64,000 bases of DNA from Phymorhynchus buccinoides (GCA_017654935.2 CM065683.1:534204-598203), one strand, 5' to 3'; positions 45,250-57,922 are shown, counted from the stretch's first letter. The notes: generated by a model not told the origin, from the sequence alone. Translations and numbers: made by a program.

Positions 45250-45530
45250 TGACTCTTGTTTCATTTTTTTTCTTGTTCAATTTTTTGCTTTGTTTTATAT
45301 CTTCTTTTTCTATTGCCTCAGGGCTGGATGGAAACAAGCCTATGTATTGTGCTTACTCCTATCCCTCTCTTTGCTTTATATATCTTCTTTTGTTATTGCC
45401 TGAGGGCTGGATGGAAACAAGCCTATGTATTGTGCTTACTCCTATCCCTCTTTGTTTTATATCTTTTTTCTATTGCCTCAGGGCTGGATGGAAACAAGCC
45501 TATGTATTGTGCTTACTCCTATCCCTCTTT
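45250..45530. repeat. Three tandem copies of an 80-95 bp unit
   Basis: The unit GGGCTGGATGGAAACAAGCCTATGTATTGTGCTTACTCCTATCCCTC plus TTTGTTTTATATCTT...TATTGCCTCA occurs three times (about 45320, 45405 and 45480). Stop-free in part but without coding context. Confidence 0.85.
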
Positions 45531-45532
45531 AA

Positions 45533-46170
45533 CCCTTTCGTCGCCAGCCATTTTTCAGCCCCCCAAAATACCATTAAGCTTAACTGGGTACAGGAACAAA
45601 ATTATCTGCACAATATTGGGATTTCCTCTCTGACATGTATAAAATTAGGCCTAAACTTACCTCCCAATTTTAAGAAAACAGGGGTCTTTGGATACCTGGC
45701 CCTGATTGGATGCCTTTTAGTAGTGCACATGGGTGTTAAGCCCTTGTGGTGCATAAATGCAACACTGGAGGTGAAAGAGTCAAACAAAATTCTCCCCCCG
45801 GCGGGACTCTTCCACCATTCATGGTGGGGGGGGGGGGGCTTACGGAGAGTAGCCCAGTAGCCCTCCTAAAGTCCAACCACACGTCATAGTCATAGGGGGC
45901 GGGTAACGGCTTAAGCTGGCATAAACGGATAGGGCCCTCCCGTGGGGATACATGGGGGGTGTCTTTCAGTAGAAATAGTTCCCCCATCTTCTGGAAGTTC
46001 TATGCTAGCAACATCCTCTAATCTATCACTCTCTTTGATTCTGCCTTTTCCTCTTCTTTTTGCTTTTTGGCGTCTACTTCTTTCTGCCTTATTCAGTTGT
46101 TGGTCCATTCACCCTGCATTTTTTTCTAAAAACAAACTTCCACGTTTTTCCGTTATTTACAATTTATGAC
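45533..46170 (-). mobile_element. piggyBac-like fragment (TTAA plus CCCTTTCGTCGCC end)
   Basis: TTAA at 45529-45532 is followed by CCCTTTCGTCGCCAGCC, a piggyBac-type terminus. The minus-strand frames leading towards it contain MHHKGLTPMCTTKRHP and, further upstream, a basic Arg/Lys-rich stretch (KAERSRRQKAKRRGKGR). These resemble transposon-derived coding remnants but no catalytic DDD core is visible. The second end was not found, so the right border is approximate. Run-on G homopolymer at 45826-45838. Confidence 0.4.
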
Positions 46171-46610
46171 ATGCCAGGTTTTAAAAAAAATTGTACACTG
46201 GCATCCATGCGTGATAATAACGCACTTGAGTGGGCACCTGTTGTCAATTTTGCAGTGCATATTAGCTTATATAACCTTTAAAAAAAATGTATTTTAGCTT
46301 ACTATTATGTATTTGTTATTCCTTTTTTTACTGTTTTAAAAAAAACCTGGATCCGATAAATAGAGTAGAGTGGCTCAACGTTTCCAGCATTGTGTGGACA
46401 TAATGAGCTATAGGGTGCAATGATGAAGGTGTCATGTTATGAATTGTACTACATTTTTTGTTTTCAGGTTTTGCACGTTGTTAAGATTCATGGATTTTTG
46501 TGGTTGCTATACGTGCTTGAACTTTACGCGGGTGACAGTCCTGAGATAACCATAGCTGTTGACGAGGACTTATAACAGACTAGCTAACTGACTAACTAAA
46601 CAAACATTTT
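46171..46610. other. Spacer, no feature
   Basis: AT-rich ordinary sequence with several A runs (46180, 46280, 46335). No coding frame or paired terminal repeats. Confidence 0.45.
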
Positions 46611-46616
46611 TCATTC

Positions 46617-46845
46617 GTTCGTTCGCTTGCTTTGCCACTTTAGACAGGAACTTGAACCATTACACCACACACACACTCTATCACAAACTCACATGCACAC
46701 TGAATATGCGCGCATGTATGCACCCACATGTTCGTTCGCTTGCTTTGCCACTTTAGACAGGAACTTGAACCATTACACCACACACACACTCTATCACAAA
46801 CTCACATGCACACTGAATATGCGCGCATGTATGCACCCACATGTT
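46617..46845. repeat. Direct duplication of about 114 bp
   Basis: TTCGTTCGCTTGCTTTGCCACTT through GCACCCACATG occurs twice in tandem (about 46617-46731 and 46731-46845) with no visible change, so the duplication is recent or an assembly stutter. Confidence 0.88.
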
Positions 46846-47095
46846 TGCTGCTCATTTACGCATGCCAGCATACGTACACGCTCACACATACACTTTTGCC
46901 ATGGCCTAATACTCTGATGTCCTGTGTGATGCCCTACACAAAGCCAAATCACAGACAACACACAACACAACACACAAACACACACAACACACGCCTCACA
47001 CATACACTTGATTGCATGCCTAATACTCTGTGAGCCTGTGTGCCTGCCTACACAAAGCCAACTCACAGACATACACACACATGCACACACACATG

Positions 47096-47126
<31 letters not shown>

Positions 47127-47155
47127 ACACACACACACACACACACACAACACAC
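46846..47155. repeat. CA-rich region with second direct repeat
   Basis: Imperfect (CA)n. Two related segments (46885-46960 and 46998-47080) share CACATACAC, GCCTAATACTCTG and CCTACACAAAGCCAA. A pure CA run lies at 47085-47150. Confidence 0.85.
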
Positions 47156-47329
47156 CACTCACACTGGGATTATCCCCCACTCAGTCTCACAGAAGCCATA
47201 TGTGATATGATCTTTATTATGTTTGAAAACTGCAAGAGAAAAAACTCCAACATGCAATAAACTGTATAATACTGCAGAGGCAACACACATGACCTATGAC
47301 AATAAACTAATACATGAACCATCAAAAAC

Positions 47330-49160
47330 CTTCCACACTGAACACACAACTGGATACCAACAATACAGTATTATACTATCAATGTACCATCCATCATGAC
47401 TGAAAAGTAATACACCACCAAGAACAAATACTGAACACACATCTGGAGTCCAACAATACTATCCATGTACCATCCATCATGACTGAAAAGTAATACACCA
47501 AGAACAAATACTGAACACACATCTGGAGTCCAACAATACTAACAATGTACCATCCATCATGACTGAAAAGTAATACACCAAGAACAAATACTGAACACAC
47601 ATCTGGAGTCCAACAATACTAACAATGTACCATCCATCATGACTGAAAAGTAATACACCAAGAACAAATACTGAACACACATCTGGAGTCCAACAATACT
47701 AACAATGTACCATCCATCATGACTGAAAAGTAATACACCACCAAGAACAAATACTGAACACACATCTGGAGTCCAATAATATTAATTACTATCAATGTAC
47801 CATCCATCATGACTGAAAAGTAATACACCACCATGCTGCTGAGGATGGAGGTCAACCCGCTGATCATCCAATGGGTATTAAGCTTCCTCACCGACAGACG
47901 GCAGAGGGCACGCATCGCCGGTCCCACCGACTTCTGGTCGGATCAGACGGTCACCAACACGGGTGCCCCTCAGGGGTGCGTCATTTCGCCTGCCCTATTT
48001 ACTCTCTTACATGGTGACTGCAGGCGTTGTGGCCGGAGCACGTAGCTCCTAACAGAATCAAATTCTACGACGACACCTCCATTGCAGGCATCGTGACGCA
48101 GGGGGGACGAGACAGACTACAGATCTGCTGTTCTGACATGGCTGCCTGGAACAAGGAGAACCATCTGCCCCTTCTCAAGTCAGCAAGACAAAGAGATCAT
48201 TATTGACCTCCTCGGAAGAAACACCTCCTTGCCCTCCTCTTCCTCTGCCCCAGATCAATCGGCGACCACGTTGAGAGTGTCCAGGAAATAAGATACAATG
48301 GGTACGATCTCTCGAACTCCAAGCTGGACTGGTCCAGCGAACCGCTGCTGCCATCCTTAAGAAGGCGTGCCACCAGGCTTACTCCTTCGCCGAAGATGCG
48401 GTTCATTCAACGTCCAGCCCCGCCATCCTGATGATGTTTTACCAGGCATGGTGGAGAGCATCCTGTCTACAACACCCTTTGCTTCAATGTACCATCCATG
48501 ATGACTGAAAAGTAATACACCACCAAGAACACAATACGAACACACATCTGGAAGTCCAACAATTAAACTATCCATGTACCATCCATGATGACTGCAAAAG
48601 TAATACACAAGAACAATTACTCGCAACACACATTGGGGTACAACAATACCATCAATTGCTATCATCCATCATGACTGAAAAGTAATACACCAAGAAACAA
48701 AACAGCAACACACATCTCGAGTCCAACAATACCATCACATGATACAATCCCATGCTACATCCCATGATGACCTGTATGAAAAGTTATACATCACCAGAAC
48801 AAACACCTGAACACACATATGGAGTCCAAACAATACTAACAATGTACCATCCATCATGACGCGAAAAGCTAATACACCACCAAAGAACAAAACACTGAAC
48901 ACAAATTGCGAGTCCAACAATACCATCCATGTACCATACCATGATATGACTGGAAAAGTGAATACATCAAGAACAAACAATGAACACACCATCGGGAGTC
49001 CAACAATACTATCCATGTACCATCCATCATGACTGAAAAGTAATACACCAAGAACAAACACTGAACACACATCTGGAGTCCAACAATACTATCCATGTAC
49101 CATCCATCATGACTGAAAAGTAATACATCAAGAACAAACACTGAACACACATCTGGAGTC
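47330..49160. repeat. 80-bp minisatellite (GTACCATCCATCATGACTGAAAAGTAATACACC), interrupted
   Basis: Minus-strand units contain GTATTACTTTTCAG|TCATGATGGATGG, an acceptor-like word, so this array may also be seeded on an exon edge. Units are clean before 47830 and increasingly full of indels after 48480. A LINE fragment (47833-48485) splits it. Frames of 60-110 codons are artefacts. Confidence 0.9.
47833..48485 (+). mobile_element. LINE reverse transcriptase fragment inside the 80-bp array
   Basis: The plus-strand frame reads VNPLIIQWVLSFLTDRRQR, then TNTGAPQGCVISPALFTLL, the B box of a non-LTR reverse transcriptase. Later frames give IKFYDDTSIAGIV (motif C as YDD), MAAWNKENHLPL and KEIIIDLLGRN, then the thumb. 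Four or more frameshifts separate these. Both ends are abrupt and the same minisatellite continues on each side, so it is an internal piece without LINE ends. Confidence 0.85.
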
Positions 49161-50998
49161 CAAGAACAATATCAAACATGGCCGTGGCATGGTATATATG
49201 TACTATAACATGATGACTGTGAAAAGCAATACCAACAACAACATTCCATACTAAACACACATTTGATCTGGAGTCCAAGAACACTATCAAACATGGCCGT
49301 GGCATGGTATATATGTACTATAACATGATGACTGTGATACTAAACACACATTTGATCTGGAGTCCAAGAACAATATCAAACATGGCCGTGGCATGGTATA
49401 TATGTACTATGACATGATGACTGTGATACTAAACACACATCTGAACTGAAGTCCAAGAACACTATCAAACATGGCCGTGGCATGGTATATATGTACTATG
49501 ACATGATGACTGTGATACTAAACACACATCTGAACTGAGTCCAAGAACACTATCAAACATGGTCCGTGGCACAACTATCATATGTGGCTATAACATGATG
49601 ACATGTGATACTAAACACACATCTACCACTGAAGTCCAAGAACACTATCTAAACATGGCGGGGGGGGGTTTTTTTGGGTCGTGGAGTCCAAAACGGGCTT
49701 ATCCCGGACCGCCCGTCGGTCAGGTATATATGTTACTATAACAATGATGACTGTGGATAACTAAACACAAGAACAACATTTTGAACTGGAAGTCCAAGAA
49801 CAACTATCAAACATGGGCCCGTGGCATGGTACATATGTACTATAACATGATGACTGTGATACTAAACACACATGATGATCTGTGAGTCTAAGAACACTAT
49901 CAAACATGGCCGTGGCATGGTATATCTGTACTATGACATGATGTCTGTGATACTAAACACACATTTGATCTGAAGTCCAAGAACACTATCAAAACATAGG
50001 CACGGTGGCATGGATAAATTATGAATGTAACTATAACATGATGACTGTGATACTAAACACACAATTTTGATCTGGATAGTCTCAAGAAACACTATCCAAA
50101 CATGGCCGTGGCCATGGTACAATATGAAGCTACTAATGATAACATGATGACTGTGATACCTAAACACACAAAATCTGAAAACCTGAAGTCCAAGAAAAAC
50201 ACTATCAAACATGGCCGTGGTCATGGTATATATGTACTATAAAACATGATGACTGTGATACTAAACACACATTTGATCTGGAGTCCAAGAACACTATCAA
50301 ACATGGCCGTGGCATGGTATATATGTACTATAACATGATGACTGTGATACTAAACACACATCTGAACTGAAGTCCAAGAACACTATCAAACATGGCCGTG
50401 GCATGGTATATATGTACTATAACATGATGACTGTGATACTAAACACACATCTGATCTGAAGTCCAAAAACACTATCAAACATGGCCGTGGCATGGTATAT
50501 ATGTACTATAACATGATGACTGTGATACTAAACAAACCATATTGATCTGAAGTCCACAGAACACTATCAAACACTGGCCGTGGCTCATGGCCCCCCCTAT
50601 ACATTATTCAATTGCCACATCCATGATTGACTGTGATACTATCAAACTGGCCGTGGGCACGGCCACCCTACCATTATCAATGCACCATCCAGGATGACTG
50701 TGTGATACTATCAACATGGCCATAGGCCACGAGCCATACCATATCAATGCACCATCCATGATGACTGTGTGATACTATCAGACATGGCCATGGCACGGTC
50801 ATACCATTATCAATGCACCTCCATGATGACTGTGATACTATCCAAAAACATGAGCCATGGCACGGCCTATACCATTATCAATGACACCATCCATGATGAC
50901 TGTGATACTACAAAAGGGCCATGGCATGGCCATACCATATCAATAGCCACCATCCATGATGACTGACACTGATACTATCAAACATGGCCATGCGCGTC
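49161..50998. repeat. About 87-bp minisatellite (AACACTATCAAACATGGCCGTGGCATGGTATATATG)
   Basis: Units run CAAGAACACTATCAAACATGGCCGTGGCATGG, TATATATGTACTATAACATGATGACTGTGATACTAAACACACATCTG and AACTGAAGTC. Quality falls toward the gap: from 50560 on units are shortened and full of indels (GCACGGCC, CCATACC). 49650-49730 has an odd insertion with a run of G. Confidence 0.85.
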
Positions 50999-51000
50999 GG

Positions 51001-51500
51001 NNNNNNNNNNNNNNNNNNNNNNNNNNNNNNNNNNNNNNNNNNNNNNNNNNNNNNNNNNNNNNNNNNNNNNNNNNNNNNNNNNNNNNNNNNNNNNNNNNNN
51101 NNNNNNNNNNNNNNNNNNNNNNNNNNNNNNNNNNNNNNNNNNNNNNNNNNNNNNNNNNNNNNNNNNNNNNNNNNNNNNNNNNNNNNNNNNNNNNNNNNNN
51201 NNNNNNNNNNNNNNNNNNNNNNNNNNNNNNNNNNNNNNNNNNNNNNNNNNNNNNNNNNNNNNNNNNNNNNNNNNNNNNNNNNNNNNNNNNNNNNNNNNNN
51301 NNNNNNNNNNNNNNNNNNNNNNNNNNNNNNNNNNNNNNNNNNNNNNNNNNNNNNNNNNNNNNNNNNNNNNNNNNNNNNNNNNNNNNNNNNNNNNNNNNNN
51401 NNNNNNNNNNNNNNNNNNNNNNNNNNNNNNNNNNNNNNNNNNNNNNNNNNNNNNNNNNNNNNNNNNNNNNNNNNNNNNNNNNNNNNNNNNNNNNNNNNNN
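51001..51500. other. Scaffold gap (500 N)
   Basis: Exactly 500 N. The contig to the right starts inside the LINE reverse transcriptase at the position matching 42571 of the left contig in reverse, which is central to the inverted-copy question. Confidence 0.97.
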
Positions 51501-52895
51501 TAGTCCTATACTTTTTTCCTTATTTATTAATGAATTAACAGTTGAAATAAATAAACATGGGAAGCATGGGGCGCTGTTTTGTAACGATGCACTGGAAATT
51601 TTTGTTCTCCTTCTCGCAGATGATGTGGCATTAATAGCAGAAACAGTAGTAGGGCTACAGAATCAATTAAACCATTTAGCTAGGGTATCTACATCATTAA
51701 AGTTGAAGGTTAACTTAGCGAAAAGTAATATTGTATTTAGAAAGGGTGGATATCTTGCAGCACGTGAAAGATGGATATACAAATAACAATGGATCAGATA
51801 TGCCTGTAGTTAATGTATGTATATAAATATCTTGGTATTTATTTCTCAACGCGTCTGAGTTTCAGTTTTGCTTGCAAAGATCTAGTTAGTAGGGGTAAAC
51901 GTGCTTTACTTTGCATTATGAAAAAATTGAGAATGTTAAATAATGAATCTTTATCTCTGTTCTTAAAGCTTTTCGATTCACAGATTCAACCAATAGTACA
52001 ATATGGAGCCGAATTATGGGGACTCGAATCTGCTGCTATCCACATTGAAAAAAATTCATTTATTTGGTTTAAAGAAGTTCCTTGGAGTGACAATGCGAAC
52101 ACCGAATGATTTAGTTTACGGCGAGACTAATAGATTTCCTATTTATTTGTTATCTGTTGTTAGATGTATTCGTTATTGGGTCAAAATAACAAGAATGTCG
52201 CCCAATAGATTACCATATAAAGCGTATAGTATGTTAGTAGAATTGGATAATAGGGGAAAGACCAATTGGGTCACTAAAGTAAGGTCAACATTGTATGGAA
52301 ACGGGTTTGGGGTTGTGTGGCAAAACAAGGGAGTAGAGAATGTAAATGGGTTCATAACGTGCCTTTAGGCAAAGATTGATAGATTCTAATTGGCAGAGAT
52401 GGAGTTCCCATATGCAGGCTAGTAATCGATTTGACTTCTACAAATTGCTAAACCCGTTGCATTGCATTCCAACTTATTTAATGATGAATATAAACAGGCA
52501 AATGAAATGTTATATGACAAAATTAAGATTTGGTATTTCTGATATCTGTGTACATTCTAATCGCTACAGGCCTGTTGATGATCGTAACTTTATTTGCCCT
52601 GTTTGTTATAAAGGTGAGGAAAATGAGATTCATTTTGTTTTGTCTTGTCCAGTTTTACAAAATATTAGAGATCAGTTAATCCTTTCGAAATATTCTAAGT
52701 AACCTTGTTTGTTCAGATTAGTTTTACTATTAACAACAACTAATTAAAATACTGTTAAGAAACTGTCTTTGTATGCATATAAAGCATTTACAGTCCGTAA
52801 GGATATGATTGCAACTTGACCTAATTTTGTAATAGGATTATGTTGTTTGTTATATATGTACCCCCTTCTTAGGGGATATGGCCTTTAAGAATAAA
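51501..52895 (+). mobile_element. Inverted copy of the 5'-truncated LINE
   Basis: Plus-strand counterpart of 41171-42571: motif B end (SPILFSLFINEL), motif C as LLADDVAL, the thumb and C-terminal domain (IQPIVQYGAELWGLES), CPVC-x9-H-x4-C and the 3' end GGCCTTTAAGAATAAAAAG. It differs by scattered substitutions and frameshifts (for example near 52045 and 52365). The 5' portion is lost in the gap. Confidence 0.9.
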
Positions 52896-53062
52896 AAGTA
52901 AAGAGGAGGAGGAGAATAGAGAGATGATATACGCGATATATAGCTAGCTATCTACTCTATCTCGGCTAGCTTCGATCTCTCTCTCTCTCTCTCTTTCTCT
53001 CTCTGTCTCCCTCCCTCTCTCTCTGACTCTGAGCTGCTCTCTCTTTGTCTCTGTCTCTTTCT
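52896..53062. repeat. Disordered junction and (CT)n microsatellite
   Basis: 52920-52975 (GATATACGCGATATATAGCTAGC) has no counterpart in the left copy and looks like junk consensus. A CT run, the inverse of the GA run at 40985, follows. Confidence 0.6.
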
Positions 53063-53562
53063 TTTCACGCATGGCTACTCGCAGACCGTCAATATATGAA
53101 CATGATTCGCGTGTCTGTAGGCTAAATAGGCCTACACCCGGGGGGGGGGATAAAACTAAAAGATTTAAATTAATCCTCTTTTGGTTTTTGCATACATTTT
53201 GGCAGTGTGACTGTTTTTATAATGTCAAACTGATATATCTGGGCATCAATTTCTGGATTATGGTTTACACCATTAGTTGATTTACTTCCATTGAATTGGA
53301 CTGTAACTATCGGCTGTTTTAGACCATTTTTAGCTATCCACCTCATGTTCTCGCCTTCCAATGTCAACGTATCGTTCTTTCCGTTTCATGAAAATAACCA
53401 TAACCTAATCCTAACCCTATCCCTTTCCTGAGCAAAGCAGAATGCTGCTTCAGAATGAGCAGATGGCGTGCATGTTGACAGTCTGCGAGTAGCCAGGCGT
53501 TTCTTTTCTCTCTCTCCCGCCTTCCTGCCCTCTCTCCCCATTTCTGTATTGCATGATCTTTC

Positions 53563-54357
53563 CATGTTTCCGTGATGATGGTGATAATGAAGAGGTTGAC
53601 ACTGACACTGATCACAATGGCAATGATATTGATGAAGAGGTTGACACTGACACTGATCACAATGGCAGTGATATTGATCAAGATATTGATCAAGATAATG
53701 AAGAGGTTGACACTGACACTGATCACAATGGCAATGATATTGATCAAGATAATGAAGAGGTTGACACTGACACTGATCACAATGGCAATGATATTGATCA
53801 AGATAATGAAGAGGTTGACACTGACACTGATCACAATGGCAATGATATTGATCAAGATAATGAAGAGGTTGACACTGACACTTATCATAATGGCAATGAT
53901 ATTGATCAAGATAATGAAGAGGTTGACACTGACACTGATCACAATGGCAATGATATTGATCAAGATAATGAAGAGGTTGACACTGACACTGATCACAATG
54001 GCAATGATATTGATGGTGATAATGAAGAGGTTGACACTGACACTGATCACAATGGCAATGATATTGATGGTGATAATGAAGAGGTTGACACTGACACTGA
54101 TCACAATGGCAATGATATTGATCAAGATAATGAAGAGGTTGACACTGACACTGATCACAATGGCAATGATATTGATGAAGAGGTTGACACTGACACTGAT
54201 CACAATGGCAATGATATTGATCAAGATAATGAAGAGGTTGACACTGACACTGATCACAATGGCAATGATATTGATGGTGATAATGAAGAGGTTGACACTG
54301 ACACTGATCACAATGGCAATGATATTGATCAAGATTGCAATGTTCATGTTTCAAGCT
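53563..54357 (+). repeat. Inverted copy of the 54-bp acidic-frame minisatellite (14 units)
   Basis: Same units as 39705-40490 on the opposite strand, same order and number. Unit 4 and unit 10 read QDN instead of QEN, unit 8 reads NDIDGDN instead of SDIDQDIDQDN; the last unit lacks the small indel of the left copy. Confidence 0.9.
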
Positions 54358-54399
54358 AATCACTGAGAATCTTAATTATTGTTGGTTATGGGTATTTAT

Positions 54400-54775
54400 C
54401 TTAAATGACTGATTGGATAGACTGACTGACTGCACAATGACTGACTGGATAGACTGACTGACTGCACAATGACTGACTGGATAGACTGACTGACTGCACA
54501 ATGACTGACTGGATAGACTGACTGACTGCACAATGACTGACTGGATATACTGACTGACTGCACAATGACTGACTGGATAGACTGAATTACTTCACAATGA
54601 CTGACTGGATAGACTGACTGACTGCACAATGACTTCTTGGATAGACTGACTGACTGCAGATTAAATTAGCACACACTTGGACAATGACTGACTGGATAGA
54701 CTGACTGACTGCACAATGACTGACTGGATAGACTGAATGACTGCAGATTAAATTAACACACACTTGGACAATGAC
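54400..54775. repeat. Inverted copy of the CAGTCAGTC minisatellite
   Basis: Counterpart of 39265-39640, unit TGACTGACTGGATAGACTGACTGACTGCACAA. Slightly different unit number and less degraded than the following array. Confidence 0.88.
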
Positions 54776-54804
54776 TCAGCACAGCTGTCTGCACACACTC
54801 TTAC

Positions 54805-56220
54805 TCATGCACACACAGTCACACAACCAACACACAAGACCTTCATGGAACATTGTGGAAATATTCAGGATGGCACCACATCACATCACAGTCACAGCCA
54901 AACACATAAGACCTTCATGGAACATTGTGGAAATATTCAGGATGGCACCACATCACATCACAGTCACACAGCCAACACACAAGACCATGAAACATTGTGG
55001 AAATATTCAGGATGGCACCACACCACATCACAGTCACACAGTCAACACACAAGACCATGGAACATTGTGGAAATATTCAGGATGGCACCACACCACATCA
55101 CAGTCCACAGCCAACACCACAAGACCATGGAACATTGTGAAATATTCAGGATGGCACCACACCCACCACACAGTCACACAGCCAACACACAAGACCATGA
55201 AACATTGTGGAAATATTCAGGATGGCACCACACCACATCACAGCCAACACACAAGACCTTCATGGAACATTGTGGAAATATTCAGGATGGCACCACACCA
55301 CATCACAGTCACACAGCCAACACACAAGACCTTCATGGAACATTGTGGAAATATTTCAGGATGGGGCACCACACCAACACCACAGTCAACCAAAGCCACC
55401 AAAAAAGACCACACAAACAGGGGGGACCTATTCAGGATGGCACCACACCACATCACAGCCAAACACCACAAGACACTTTCACCCCCGTGGAAAATTGTGG
55501 AAAAAAAATATTCCGGGATGGCAACTACATGCACCAGTCACACAAGCCAAACACCACAAGGGGACATTACTTCATGGAAAAAAAAAAAAACCCTCTGTGG
55601 AAAAAAAATTTATTTTCCAGGGGATTGCCCCCACAACCCCACATCCCCACAGTCCCAACCAACACAAAGGGGGGGGGGGCCTTACTTCATGGGAAAAAAC
55701 CATTGTGGGGGGAAAAATATTCAGGGAGGGGCACCACAAACCCACCCCCAACATTCAAAAACAAGGCCTCAACCAGGGCAAAAAACCAGGGTAACTTCCT
55801 CCAAAAGGCACGTGGAAAAAGGTACACCAACCATCACAGGGGTCCCCTAACAGGGCCAACAGGGCAACTTTATTCCAGCCACTGTGAAAGGGGCACCAAC
55901 ATCCACAGCCTCCACCAAAGCCAAAAAAACAGGGGGACCTCTTCAGGGTGGCACTGGGAAAAAGGGGGGCCACCCCACATCACAGGCCTCACAGCCACCA
56001 AAAACAAAAAAAAACAGGGGACTTTCTCAAGGGCAGTGTTGAAAAGGGGGCCCACCCACCACCACAGGCCTCAACAAGGCCAAAAAAACACAGGATTCCC
56101 CAGCGGGGGTTTTTTTGTGAAAAGGGGGGGGACACAAAAACAAAAAAACCTGGGTAAAAAACCATTAAACCCACCCAAAATACCCCAAGTTAACTTAGGC
56201 AGGACGTGAGATGGAAGCGC
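54805..56220. repeat. Inverted copy of the 60-78-bp array, passing into corrupted sequence
   Basis: Counterpart of 38120-39215. Units are clean to about 55380, then fill with inflated homopolymers (runs of A, C and G) and lost bases, while the basic words (GGAAATATTCAGGATGGCACC, CATCACAG) remain recognisable. Frames of up to 481 codons run through it and are artefacts. Confidence 0.85.
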
Positions 56221-56880
56221 AACTTGTGGGTGTATGGTTCACAGAGGGCCTCATTTCGTTTTATCCAAACCCCATAAAACACCCAAAAAGCTACAAAAAC
56301 CCCACTTTCTAATAGGGGGACTACAGTTACAAAAAAAAACAAACCCCCAAACCTACCCCCCACCACTCCTTTACTGTTACTCGACTTACAAGTTTTTTTT
56401 GTAACTAAACCAACCCAATACTAGGGACTTTTTTTAACCAGTACAAACCCACTAAACACACTACTAATGTACTAGACTACCCAGTTTACATTAAACCCCC
56501 ACCTACTTAGGGGGGGGACTACAGTACAAAACAAACCCCCATAAAAAAAACACACTTTAACTTTTACTGTACTAGGGGGGACTTACAGTACTAAAACCCA
56601 CTTGACTAGACTAAAACAGTTATGAAATAAAAAACACTTTAAATTTCCTTCCCCCTACCCACTTTTACAGTTTCCTTAATGTGGAGGTTTTTTAAAAAAA
56701 ACTAAGGTTCTAGAATTCTTCTTATTCCTAATGTTCAGTTAAAAAAACTTTTCCCACCCACCCAGGGGAATTCACATAGTTCCATTACCCACGTAACACG
56801 GTTTGGGCTGGAAAGGAAAAAAAAACTTGGAGACAGGGTCTTTTTTCCTTATTCGGAGGGTTTGCGGATCCTGGGTTTTG
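56221..56880. other. Corrupted counterpart of the 37.8-38.1 kb region
   Basis: Words of the left copy (ACTACAGTAC, AACCCACTA) survive among homopolymer-inflated sequence. It aligns by order with the GTACTGTAGTC minisatellite but no real unit can be delimited. Treat as consensus error. Confidence 0.6.
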
Positions 56881-57450
56881 AAGAATCCAGTGATTGCTAT
56901 TCCCAACTCCTGTCGCTACGAGTGCTGGCAAGATGACAACAACTCACTCGAGAACTTCGTACAACTAGACAATGCACGCTTTTTGCGTGTGTCATGTCAT
57001 GGCACTTCTGTACGTTCCAACCCTCAACCCAGCAACAAGTAGTACAAGACAGTCTCATCAACAACACAAGTCGTGTCGACTTACCTCCTCCCTTCATCCC
57101 AAGGAGTAGGCTGTGTTGTGTTGATGGATGTCACAAATTTACATTGGGTGTGGCATTTTATACGCCGGTAGCCATCTAAATAAAATGAAGACACTAGGGC
57201 ATGGGGCAGGATAAACATCTCCAATTCAGAAGAAGAAGAAGAAGACCAGCTACTGTGGAAGTTTCTCTTTCTTTCCACAAACAGTCAGTGAGTGAAACTG
57301 CGTTTGTTTCCAAATCTTATGACATCATCCTCAGTTGAAGGGCTTCAAAAAAATCCTGAATGTAATCAACCCCTCCCCTCCACTCCCTAGGGATGATTCT
57401 AAGATGAAGTTTAGATGTCAGAATCAGAAACACCACTCCCAGTTGCACTA
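56881..57450. other. Inverted copy of the single-copy region 37086-37620
   Basis: High similarity resumes abruptly near 56885 (AAGAATCCAGTGATTGCTATTCCC). No gene, as in the left copy. Confidence 0.6.
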
Positions 57451-57666
57451 TGCTGGGGCATTCCTTGAGGAGGAGGAGGAAAAGGAGGAGGAGGAGGAAG
57501 AGGGAAAAGAGGACAGGAGGAGGAGGGGAAAGGGTGGTGATGGCCATCACACCGTGATGATGATGATTGTGATGAGGATGAGATGGGGACATTCTGATAA
57601 TGACTATTATGATGAAGGGAAGATGATGGTGATGATGATTACTATTTTGATGATGCTGTGCTTCAG

Positions 57667-57922
57667 TCAAATCGCTATGAACTGATGACGTTAGAACAAC
57701 ACTCCCAGGGGGTGACAGAGCGAGCGCATGGTCCACTGGGGCCATTCCAGGCATTGGAATTGAGCTGATTGTGTGATTGGATGTATGATGATGGTGGTGA
57801 TGATGATGGTGTGTTTCAGTCTATCGCTATGACCTACTGATTGGTGACGTTAGAACAACACTCCCAGGGGCTGACAGAGGAGCGCATGGTCCTGGCATTC
57901 CAGGCATTGGATGAGCTGATTG
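57667..57922 (+). repeat. Truncated exon E1 copies (inverted contig)
   Basis: Acceptor-side copies of exon E1 at about 57667-57775 (after TGCTTCAG) and 57820-57922 (after TGTGTTTCAG), matching the left-contig pair at 36.68-36.91 kb, with several indels. Confidence 0.8.

Noticed and set aside
54764..56209. 481-codon plus-strand frame
   Set aside because: Half is minisatellite and half is corrupted consensus with inflated homopolymers.
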